This document shows positions 31,438-38,660 of a stretch of 64,000 nt of DNA, piece after piece. Origin of the DNA: Marinobacter sp. 2_MG-2023 (lineage in GTDB: Bacteria; Pseudomonadota; Gammaproteobacteria; Pseudomonadales; Oleiphilaceae); assembly GCF_030546935.1 (NCBI RefSeq), contig NZ_JAUOPH010000004.1, positions 1-64,000 of the forward strand. Reading direction: 5' to 3'. Position numbers and translations under genes: made by a program. Numbering within the stretch: the first letter of the stretch is position 1; each line of letters starts with the position of its first letter. The notes beneath the pieces were generated by a model. That model saw only the letters and a list, made by a program, of their open reading frames with translations, was not told where the DNA came from and did no database searches.

Positions 31438-33054
31438 ATGCAACCCCTGGAAACCACCGTTAATCCGCAATCTGATGAGTTTCGCGGCAACAGCGAGGCG
31501 ATGACTGCACACATCCAGACGTTCCGGGATGTAGAGCAAAAGGTGCTCGACCTGGCGGAAGCCGCAAGGGAAAAGTTCACCAAACGCAAAAAGCTCCTGC
31601 CCCGGGATCGCATCAACCGCCTTCTGGATCGTGGCACACCTTTCCTGGAGCTTTGTTCACTGGCCGGCTACAAAATGCACGATGACAAAGACGGCAGTAT
31701 GGCGGGCGGCAACATCATCGCCGGTATCGGCACCGTCAGCGGCATCCGTTGTCTCGTAGTTGCCAGCAATAGCGCCATCAAAGGCGGGACCATCACGCCT
31801 GCGGGCCTTGATAAAACCTTGCGCCTGCAACAGATCGCCAAAGAGAACAAATTGCCGGTTGTCTCGCTGTCGGAGAGTGGCGGCGCCAACTTGAACTACG
31901 CCACGGATATTTTTGTTCAGGGCGCGAGGGGCTTTGCCAATCAGGCTCGCATGTCGGCCGCCGGGCTACCGCAGATCACTGTGGTACACGGCAATGCTAC
32001 GGCCGGCGGCGCCTACCAGCCCGGCTTGTCTGATTACGTAATTGCCATTCGTGACCAGGCAAAAATGTTCCTGGCCGGTCCACCATTGCTTAAAGCAGCA
32101 ACCGGTGAAATAGCCGATGACGAAGAACTCGGCGGCGCAGAAATGCACGCCCAGGTTGCCGGCACCGCCGAATACCTTGCCGAAGACGACGCCGACGGGA
32201 TCCGCCAGGCCAGAAACATCATGGAAGCCCTGCCCTGGAATGAGCAACTCCCGGTTCAGCGTGAGTTGAAATGGGACGAGCCTCTTTATCCAGCTGAAGA
32301 GCTCCTGGGAGTAATCCCCTGTGATTCGAAAAAACCTTACGACGTGCGCGAGATATTGGCGCGCATTGCCGATGGCTCAAAGTTCATGGATTTCAAGAAC
32401 GAGTTCGACGACCAGACCGTATGCGGCACCATTCGCATTGAAGGTCACTCCGTCGGCATTATCGGCAACAACGGCCCGATAACCCCGGCGGGAAGCGCAA
32501 AAGCGGCCCAGTTCATCCAGCTCTGCGACCAGGCCGGCACGCCTCTGCTGTTCCTGCACAACACCACAGGTTTCATGGTGGGCACTCACTCTGAGCAGAA
32601 CGGCATCATCAAACACGGTTCGAAAATGATTCAGGCCGTTGCCAACTGCCGGGTACCCAAAGTCGCAATCGTGATCGGCGGTTCCTATGGTGCAGGTAAC
32701 TACGCCATGTGTGGTCGCGGCCTGGACCCCAGATTCATCTTCGCCTGGCCCAACAGCCGAACCGCCGTAATGGGCCCCGCGCAAGCCGGCAAGGTGATGC
32801 GCATCGTAGCGGAAGATAAACAGCGCCGCGCCGGTATGGAGCCAGACGCGAAAACTCTGGAGTTTCTGGAGCAGGCCACAGCCAAAAAACTGGAGGACGG
32901 CTCCACGGCTCTCTTCGGTACGGCAAGGTTATGGGATGACGGACTGATCGATCCAAGGGATACCCGGCGCGTAGTCGCCCTGGTTCTCGACGTATGCCGA
33001 GAAGCCGAAATTCGCCAGTTGCGGCCCAACACATTTGGCGTGGCCCGGCTCTAG
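31438..33054 (+). CDS. atuC: Geranyl-CoA carboxylase beta subunit
   Basis: AtuC is the carboxyltransferase subunit of the biotin enzyme that carboxylates cis-geranyl-CoA to isohexenylglutaconyl-CoA. The 538-residue protein belongs to the propionyl/methylcrotonyl-CoA carboxylase beta family, with the two carboxyltransferase halves visible (VVHGNATAGGAYQPGLSDYV in the first; GSYGAGNYAMCGRGLDPRF in the second). The ATG at 31438 has GAGGAATTCCT before it. It is very close to a methylcrotonyl-CoA carboxylase subunit (LiuB), and only the operon identifies it as AtuC. Two hairpin elements (A, B) separate it from atuD. Confidence 0.93.
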   Translation: MQPLETTVNPQSDEFRGNSEAMTAHIQTFRDVEQKVLDLAEAAREKFTKRKKLLPRDRINRLLDRGTPFLELCSLAGYKMHDDKDGSMAGGNIIAGIGTVSGIRCLVVASNSAIKGGTITPAGLDKTLRLQQIAKENKLPVVSLSESGGANLNYATDIFVQGARGFANQARMSAAGLPQITVVHGNATAGGAYQPGLSDYVIAIRDQAKMFLAGPPLLKAATGEIADDEELGGAEMHAQVAGTAEYLAEDDADGIRQARNIMEALPWNEQLPVQRELKWDEPLYPAEELLGVIPCDSKKPYDVREILARIADGSKFMDFKNEFDDQTVCGTIRIEGHSVGIIGNNGPITPAGSAKAAQFIQLCDQAGTPLLFLHNTTGFMVGTHSEQNGIIKHGSKMIQAVANCRVPKVAIVIGGSYGAGNYAMCGRGLDPRFIFAWPNSRTAVMGPAQAGKVMRIVAEDKQRRAGMEPDAKTLEFLEQATAKKLEDGSTALFGTARLWDDGLIDPRDTRRVVALVLDVCREAEIRQLRPNTFGVARL

Positions 33055-33076
33055 GGGATTTGAATCATGGTGTGTG

Positions 33077-33185
33077 GAACCGGGCCGGAAGGTCCCCCAA
33101 AAAACGCCCGTAAATACGTCCCTGTAGGGCTCGGTCGCGCCATCCCTGGCGCTCCACGTTTTTGGGAGACCTTCCGCCCCGGTTC
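33077..33185 (+). repeat. Hairpin element A (core in plus orientation)
   Basis: Arms of about 29-30 bases (33077-33106 and 33157-33185) are complementary with two mismatches and one bulged A. The 50-base core carries hairpin 1 (TAC-GTCCCT-GTA) and hairpin 2 (GCGCCA-TCCC-TGGCGC, a six-pair stem). It shares its core with B-G but not its arms. In the atu transcript this would be a long stem-loop. Confidence 0.85.
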
Positions 33186-33264
33186 TGAGCAACCACCAGT
33201 TATCGCTTTGAAACGCTTCAACAAAATAACGTGCCAGCAAGTAGCAACAACATTGCAGACAACA

Positions 33265-33374
33265 GCGGGTGTGGGGACAGGCTTCCAGAAAATGTCGGAG
33301 GCCATGGATGGCCGGAGTCAAGCGCACACGGACGTGCTTGTAGCGGTTTTCTGGAAGCCTGTCCCCACACCCGC
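33265..33374 (-). repeat. Hairpin element B (core in minus orientation)
   Basis: Arms are perfect for 28 bp (33265-33292 with 33347-33374), beginning GCGGGTGTGGGG. The core (33293-33346, 54 bases) folds on the plus strand as GGCCA-TGGA-TGGCC and CACA-CGGA-CGTG, so both loops read A-N-G-G-A when the closing A is counted. In the atu mRNA this strand is the transcribed sense. Confidence 0.88.
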
Positions 33375-33438
33375 CACCCAAGGTTATGAACCTGCTCCCA
33401 CACCAGCAGGCAAGAACTAGTCATCAGGAGAACAAAAA

Positions 33439-34593
33439 GTGAAATTCACAGCCGAACACGAAGCCCTGAGAAAAACCGTCCGCGATTTCGTGCAGAAAGA
33501 AATTAACCCCCACTGCGACGAGTGGGAAGAAGCAGGCAATTTCCCTATTCACGAACTGTTCAAAAAACTGGGCAACCTTGGCCTACTGGGCATTCAAAAG
33601 CCCGAAGAGTACGGCGGCATGGGGCTGGATTACAGCTACAACCTCGTAGCGGCAGAAGAGCTTGGTATGGCAAATTGCGGTGGCGTACCCCTGGCCATAG
33701 GCGTGCAAACCGACATGTGCACACCCGCTATATCTCGTTTCGGCTCAGACGAACTGAAGCGCACCTTCCTGGCACCGGCGATCGCCGGCGATATGGTGGG
33801 ATGCATCGGCGTGAGTGAAGTGGGGGCCGGATCCGATGTCGCGGGCCTAAAAACCAACGCCAAAAAAGATGGGGATGATTACATCATCAACGGCTCCAAA
33901 ATGTGGATCACCAACAGCCCGCAGGCCGACTTTATCTGTCTGCTGGCAAACACCAGCGACGACAAACCGCACAAAAACAAGTCCCTCATTGTGGTGCCCA
34001 TGAACACGCCGGGGATCACCTTCAGCCCGCATCTGAACAAGTTGGGCATGCGCTCGTCCGAAACCGCCCAGATCTTTTTTGACGACGTTCGCGTACCCCA
34101 ACGCTACCGTATTGGCGCTGAAGGCACCGGTTTCATGATGCAAATGCTTCAGTTCCAGGAAGAACGTTTGTGGGGTGCAGCCAATGTCATCAAGGCGCTG
34201 GAAAACTGCATTGATCAGACCATCGAGTATTGCCGCGAGCGCAAGACCTTCGGCACACCGCTGATCGACAACCAGGTTATTCACTTCCGTCTGGCCGAAC
34301 TGCAAACCGAAGTCGAAGCCCTGCGCGCCCTGACCTACCAGGCTTGCGAGCTCCACATCGAAGGCAAAGATGTAACCAAACTCGCCTCCATGGCCAAACT
34401 GAAAGCCGGTCGCCTGGGCCGCGAAGTTACCGACAGCTGCCTACAATACTGGGGCGGCAACGGCTTTATGTGGGACAACCCTGCATCCCGTGCGTTCCGC
34501 GATGTCCGCCTGGTGTCTATCGGCGGCGGTGCCGATGAAATCATGCTGGGGATCATATGCAAGCTTATGGGGACCTTGCCAGGCAAGCGCTAA
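33439..34593 (+). CDS. atuD: Acyl-CoA dehydrogenase AtuD (citronellyl-CoA dehydrogenase)
   Basis: AtuD oxidises citronellyl-CoA to cis-geranyl-CoA using FAD, passing electrons to electron-transfer flavoprotein. The 384-residue protein shows the acyl-CoA dehydrogenase layout: IGVSEVGAGSDVAGL (FAD/substrate loop), NGSKMWITNSPQADF, and the C-terminal helical domain with QYWGGNGFMWDNPASRAFRDV. It starts with GTG at 33439, chosen from an AGGAG 9 nt upstream and the family start MKFTAEHEALRK. Long relatives include isovaleryl- and long-chain acyl-CoA dehydrogenases, and assignment rests on the operon. Confidence 0.92.
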   Translation: MKFTAEHEALRKTVRDFVQKEINPHCDEWEEAGNFPIHELFKKLGNLGLLGIQKPEEYGGMGLDYSYNLVAAEELGMANCGGVPLAIGVQTDMCTPAISRFGSDELKRTFLAPAIAGDMVGCIGVSEVGAGSDVAGLKTNAKKDGDDYIINGSKMWITNSPQADFICLLANTSDDKPHKNKSLIVVPMNTPGITFSPHLNKLGMRSSETAQIFFDDVRVPQRYRIGAEGTGFMMQMLQFQEERLWGAANVIKALENCIDQTIEYCRERKTFGTPLIDNQVIHFRLAELQTEVEALRALTYQACELHIEGKDVTKLASMAKLKAGRLGREVTDSCLQYWGGNGFMWDNPASRAFRDVRLVSIGGGADEIMLGIICKLMGTLPGKR

Positions 34594-34613
34594 AGCTGAA
34601 CTTTGGTGCCAGA

Positions 34614-34724
34614 CCGATAACCCGGTTGAACTCTTCAGGACACGCCCGCGAGTACGTCCATGTAGGGCTCGATCGGGCCATCCCTGGCCCTCAACGGTCC
34701 TGAAGAGTTCAACCGGGCTATCGG
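34614..34724 (+). repeat. Hairpin element C between atuD and atuE
   Basis: Arms of 28 bases (34614-34641 and 34697-34724) have one mismatch and may extend a further few pairs outward (TTTGG). The 55-base core forms TACG-TCCA-TGTA and GGGCCA-TCCC-TGGCCC. The outer base pairs of hairpin 2 differ from element A (GGGCCA/TGGCCC against GCGCCA/TGGCGC), so pairing is kept by paired changes. It starts 20 bp after the atuD stop. Confidence 0.88.
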
Positions 34725-34752
34725 ACCCAAATACTGTTCGTGGAGTCTAACG

Positions 34753-35571
34753 ATGGAAACCTTGCCTCACTGCGAAACACTGCTTCTGGAAAAACAGGGG
34801 CCAGCCCTGCACGTCACCATTAACCGGCCAGACTCCCGGAACGCCATGAGCCTGCAGATGGTGGCCGAATTGTCCACGATCTTTACCGAAGTGGAATCGG
34901 ATTCCAGCATACGCACCGTGGTTATAAGAGGGTCAGGCGGCCACTTCTGTGCAGGCGGCGACATCAAAGACATGGCAGGCGCCCGCAACCAGAAAGCCAA
35001 TCAAGGTGAAAAAGATCCGTTCTACCGACTCAACCGCGCCTTCGGACAGATGATTCAACAAGTAAACGAATCCTCCAAAGTTGTCATCGCCATCACCGAG
35101 GGTGCCGTCATGGGCGGCGGCTTTGGCCTTGCTTGTGTATCCGACGTAGCTATTGCCGGGCCTACCGCAAAATTCGGCATGCCGGAAACCTCCCTCGGCA
35201 TCATCCCGGCCCAGATCGCGCCATTTGTGGTTGAACGCATAGGCCTGACCCAGGCCCGACGACTAGCGTTGCTCGGATTAAGAATTGGAGCGGAAGAAGC
35301 CTGTGCGCTGGGCATCGTTCACCAAGCAGCAACATCCGATACAGAGTTGGAAGACATGCTGGCACATGCAGTGGAACGCGTTCGCCACTGCGCGCCAGAT
35401 GCCACGGCAAAAACCAAAGCCCTGCTCCACCGGGTCGGACACGAATCCATGGGCGGGTTACTCGACAGCGCAGCCGAAATGTTCACAGCAGCTGTCCGGG
35501 GCAGCGAGGGCACCGAAGGCACCATGGCATTCATGCAGAAGCGTGCTCCAGCCTGGGCAGACACGAAATAG
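34753..35571 (+). CDS. atuE: AtuE, enoyl-CoA hydratase family (isohexenylglutaconyl-CoA hydratase)
   Basis: AtuE hydrates isohexenylglutaconyl-CoA to 3-hydroxy-3-isohexenylglutaryl-CoA, the step after carboxylation. The 272-residue crotonase-fold protein has the oxyanion-hole segments GGHFCAGGDIKDM and TEGAVMGGGFGLACVSDVAI. A GGAG lies 9 nt before the ATG at 34753. A relative, LiuC, acts on methylglutaconyl-CoA; operon order identifies this one as AtuE. It lies 159 bp after atuD, across element C. Confidence 0.92.
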   Translation: METLPHCETLLLEKQGPALHVTINRPDSRNAMSLQMVAELSTIFTEVESDSSIRTVVIRGSGGHFCAGGDIKDMAGARNQKANQGEKDPFYRLNRAFGQMIQQVNESSKVVIAITEGAVMGGGFGLACVSDVAIAGPTAKFGMPETSLGIIPAQIAPFVVERIGLTQARRLALLGLRIGAEEACALGIVHQAATSDTELEDMLAHAVERVRHCAPDATAKTKALLHRVGHESMGGLLDSAAEMFTAAVRGSEGTEGTMAFMQKRAPAWADTK

Positions 35572-35806
35572 ATCAGAGGGAGTGAATGGGTGTGGAAGCA
35601 CTTTCAGGAAATGTCGGAGGCCATGGATGGCCGGAGTCAAGCGCACATGGGTGAGGCAAGCGTTTATGAAGCGAAGCTTCATGCGCAGCCGAACGACAGC
35701 AATCTATGATTGCTGGCCGGACCCCGCAAGGGGGGCTCGTAGCGGTTTTCTGGAGACGTCTGTCCCTCCTCACTCGCGGCCTCACACAGAACAAGAGACC
35801 AGCACA
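35572..35806. repeat. Element D, interrupted copy in atuE-atuF spacer
   Basis: The left core part (35611-35650) matches B and F up to the first half of hairpin 1. The right part (35736-35745 and beyond) resumes at CTCGTAGCGG. In between lie about 85 bases replacing ACGT, with three hairpins of their own: ATGAAGC-GAA-GCTTCAT (35666-35682), CAGCAATC-TAT-GATTGCTG (35697-35715) and CCCC-GCAA-GGGG (35722-35733). The arms are only partly complementary, unlike the other copies. Nothing else is in this spacer. Confidence 0.75.
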
Positions 35807-37777
35807 ATGCTAAAAAAGTTACTGATAGCGAACCGCGGAGAAATCGCAGTCCGCGTTATTCGTACCGCCAAAGCCCTCGGATACCGCACCGTCGCCGTCT
35901 ACTCCGAAGCAGACGCCAACGCCATGCACACAGAGCTGGCAGATGAAGCCGTTTGTATAGGCCCGGCGCAAGTCTCCGCGTCTTACCTGAACGCCGACGC
36001 CATACTCGATGCCGCCCGCAAAACCGGCGCAGACTGCATTCACCCAGGTTACGGCTTCCTCTCCGAAAACGCCGGTTTTTCCAATGCTTGTAAAGAAGCC
36101 GGCATCGTATTCGTAGGCCCGCCAGCCGGCGCCATCGAACTTATGGGCAGCAAACGGCGCTCAAAAATCGCCATGCAAAAAGCTGGAGTACCTGTTGTTC
36201 CCGGCTACGAAGGCGACAACGCCAGTGACAACGAGCTCATTGCCGCCGCAGCCGACATCGGCTACCCGCTGATGATCAAAGCCTCTGCTGGTGGTGGTGG
36301 CCGGGGCATGCGCCTTGTAAACGATGAGTCCGAGCTGGCAGACAACATAAAACGCGCCCGCTCCGAATCCAAACAAGCCTTCGGCGACGACGAACTGATC
36401 CTCGAAAGAGCCGTCATCGAACCTCGCCATGTGGAAATACAGGTCTTCGCCGACCGCCACGGCAACGCCGTATACCTTGGTGAACGGGACTGCTCGGTAC
36501 AGCGGCGCCACCAGAAAGTGGTGGAAGAAGCTCCCTCACCCTTCGTGACCCCGGAACTCCGGGCCGTCATGGGCGAAGCCGCCGTTAAAGCCGCCCTGGC
36601 CTGCGACTATGAAGGCGCAGGCACCGTCGAGTTCCTCGTGGACAAAGATCGAAACTTCTACTTCCTGGAAATGAACACGCGCCTGCAGGTAGAACACCCG
36701 GTTACTGAACTGATCACCGGGCAGGATCTGGTGGCATGGCAGCTTACAGTTGCCGAAGGCTTGCCGCTCCCGCTGGTTCAGGATGAAATCAAACTCAATG
36801 GCCACGCTATTGAAGTGAGGCTCTACGCCGAAGACCCGTCCAATGGCTTCACCCCACAAACCGGCCCCCTGCATGTCTTCCAGCCGGCCGAGGGCGAAGG
36901 CCTTCGCTATGACACGGGCGTGCGTTCCGGCGACGAAGTCACTCCGCATTACGACCCCATGCTTGCAAAGGTCATCGCCTGGGGCGAGAACCGGAATCAG
37001 GCCCGCCGTCGGCTGATCCGGGCGCTGGAAGATACGTTTGTTTTTGGCGTCACAACCAACCGCCACTTCCTCAGCCGAATTATTACAGACAGCACGTTTG
37101 GTGCCGGCGAGGCTACCACGGCATTCCTGCAGCAAGCCTTCAGCGAAGACCAATCATTGCAGCCAGCTAAACCGAGAATCCGCCAGCTCGCGCTTGCAGC
37201 CTGCGTTCTGGCCCATGGCAATGCTAGCAAGCAAGCCTGGAGCAACGCACCCGCTACCAATACGCCGATGAAGCTCGATACCGGCGACGAAACTGTTGAG
37301 CTGCTGGTACAAAGCAGCGGCAACAAACTTTCCTGCCGCTTTGGTGACGAATGCCATGAAATGGTTGTTACCAGCATGCAGAACGGTGTCCTATGCACTA
37401 TCGACAAGGGTATCCGGCAGCGTTGCCAGTATCATCGCAGCGGAGATTCGCTATATTTACAGGCGTTCGGAGAGTCGTGGTCAGTCACTGATCTTACTCA
37501 CCAGCCAGCCGCAGGTACGAACGGCCCGGGCAGCGGGCGCATTCAGGCCTCAATGGACGGCGCCATTATCGACGTACAGGTGGAGCCCGGGCAGGCAGTT
37601 CGCCAAGGCGACACCCTGGTAATACTGGAAGCCATGAAAATGGAGCACCCGGTGAAAGCCGATTGCGATGGGGTTGTTGGCGAGGTTCTGACCAACAAAG
37701 GCAGCCAGGTGAAACGCAGCCAGTTGCTGGTAGAGATCACCATCGGCGAAGCACCCGAACAGGAGAGCGAGAAATGA
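35807..37777 (+). CDS. atuF: Geranyl-CoA carboxylase alpha subunit (biotin carboxylase + BCCP)
   Basis: AtuF carries biotin carboxylase and the biotin carrier and works with AtuC to carboxylate cis-geranyl-CoA. The 656-residue protein starts MLKKLLIANRGEIAVRVIR, a standard biotin carboxylase N-terminus; the open frame continues 174 codons upstream through atuE, which is spurious. ATP-grasp features KASAGGGGRGMRLV and EMNTRLQVEHPVTE are present, and the biotin attachment motif EAMKMEHP holds Lys611. AAGAGA lies before the ATG. Its stop overlaps the atuG start (ATGA). Confidence 0.95.
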   Translation: MLKKLLIANRGEIAVRVIRTAKALGYRTVAVYSEADANAMHTELADEAVCIGPAQVSASYLNADAILDAARKTGADCIHPGYGFLSENAGFSNACKEAGIVFVGPPAGAIELMGSKRRSKIAMQKAGVPVVPGYEGDNASDNELIAAAADIGYPLMIKASAGGGGRGMRLVNDESELADNIKRARSESKQAFGDDELILERAVIEPRHVEIQVFADRHGNAVYLGERDCSVQRRHQKVVEEAPSPFVTPELRAVMGEAAVKAALACDYEGAGTVEFLVDKDRNFYFLEMNTRLQVEHPVTELITGQDLVAWQLTVAEGLPLPLVQDEIKLNGHAIEVRLYAEDPSNGFTPQTGPLHVFQPAEGEGLRYDTGVRSGDEVTPHYDPMLAKVIAWGENRNQARRRLIRALEDTFVFGVTTNRHFLSRIITDSTFGAGEATTAFLQQAFSEDQSLQPAKPRIRQLALAACVLAHGNASKQAWSNAPATNTPMKLDTGDETVELLVQSSGNKLSCRFGDECHEMVVTSMQNGVLCTIDKGIRQRCQYHRSGDSLYLQAFGESWSVTDLTHQPAAGTNGPGSGRIQASMDGAIIDVQVEPGQAVRQGDTLVILEAMKMEHPVKADCDGVVGEVLTNKGSQVKRSQLLVEITIGEAPEQESEK

Positions 37778-38601
37778 ATACCTTGAACAAGAAAACCGTA
37801 TTTATTACCGGTGCCAGCCGTGGCATCGGCCGCCAGATTGCCCTCGCCTGTGCCCGTCAAGGCGCAAATATTGTGATCGCCGCAAAGTCAGACACACCGC
37901 ATCCAAAGCTACCCGGCACCATTCACACGGTCGCTGAGGAAGTTCGTGCAGCCGGAGGCCAAGCACTGCCTTTAGTACTCGACGTGCGCGACGAAGAACA
38001 GATCAAAAAACGCATTGATGAAGCAGCCGAACACTTTGGCGGCATTGATGCCCTGATCAACAACGCCGGCGCCATTCGACTGGCCGGTGTGGAGAAGCTG
38101 AAGGTCAGCCGCTTCGACCTTCTGCACCAGGTAAATGCCCGTGCAGTGATGGCATGCAGCCAGGCCGCCTTGCCCTGGCTTAAACAGTCCGAGCGTGGCC
38201 ATATCCTTAGCATGTCGCCGCCATTGAATATGGATCCCAAATGGTTTGCTCACTTTGGGCCTTACACCTCAACGAAATATGCCATGACCATGATCAGCAT
38301 TGGGATGGCTCAAGAGTTCAAACGATACGGTATCGCGGTGAACACCCTTTGGCCTAAAACCGTAATAGCCACCGCAGCGATTCAGCATGAAGCGGGCGGC
38401 GAACAATTAATGGCACAAGGCCGGAAGCCGGACATCATGGCCGACGCTGCCGTAAGCATCCTGAACCGGACAGTGGACGAACTGACAGGACAGAACCTCA
38501 TTGACGAAGATGTTCTCCGTGAAGGCGGCGAGACCGATTTCGAACGTTACCGGTACAAAGCCGGCGACAAGCCCCTGTTGCCCGACCTTTACCTGGACTA
38601 G
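37774..38601 (+). CDS. atuG: AtuG, short-chain dehydrogenase
   Basis: A 275-residue SDR with the classical motifs: TGASRGIGRQ for the cofactor, NNAGAI, Ser in ILSMSPP and YTSTK as the YxxxK pair. It resembles the hydroxysteroid dehydrogenase-like 2 group. AGGAG precedes the ATG, which overlaps the atuF stop by 4 bp, so the two are translationally coupled. In the atu pathway it is assumed to act on terpene alcohol/aldehyde or hydroxyacyl intermediates; no specific reaction can be assigned from sequence. Unlike AtuB, it keeps the full YxxxK site. Confidence 0.92.
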   Translation: MNTLNKKTVFITGASRGIGRQIALACARQGANIVIAAKSDTPHPKLPGTIHTVAEEVRAAGGQALPLVLDVRDEEQIKKRIDEAAEHFGGIDALINNAGAIRLAGVEKLKVSRFDLLHQVNARAVMACSQAALPWLKQSERGHILSMSPPLNMDPKWFAHFGPYTSTKYAMTMISIGMAQEFKRYGIAVNTLWPKTVIATAAIQHEAGGEQLMAQGRKPDIMADAAVSILNRTVDELTGQNLIDEDVLREGGETDFERYRYKAGDKPLLPDLYLD

Positions 38602-38660
38602 CCTCCCGGCGAGGTTATTCCGAGGCCCTGATTCAACTATAAAAATACCAAGGGGAAACC

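Larger units (their letters stand above)
33055..33438. other. 384-bp atuC-atuD spacer holding two hairpin elements
   Basis: No gene is visible here. The spacer carries element A (33077-33185) and element B (33265-33374) in opposite core orientations, joined by about 79 bp of unstructured sequence. The atuD GTG start with its AGGAG site closes it. Confidence 0.8.

Noticed and set aside
33067..33420. 117-residue frame across elements A and B
   Set aside because: Lies in inverted repeats; the reading is a by-product of hairpin sequence.
35285..35806. 174-codon in-frame extension of atuF through atuE
   Set aside because: Overlaps atuE and element D; the biotin carboxylase N-terminus is clearly at 35807.
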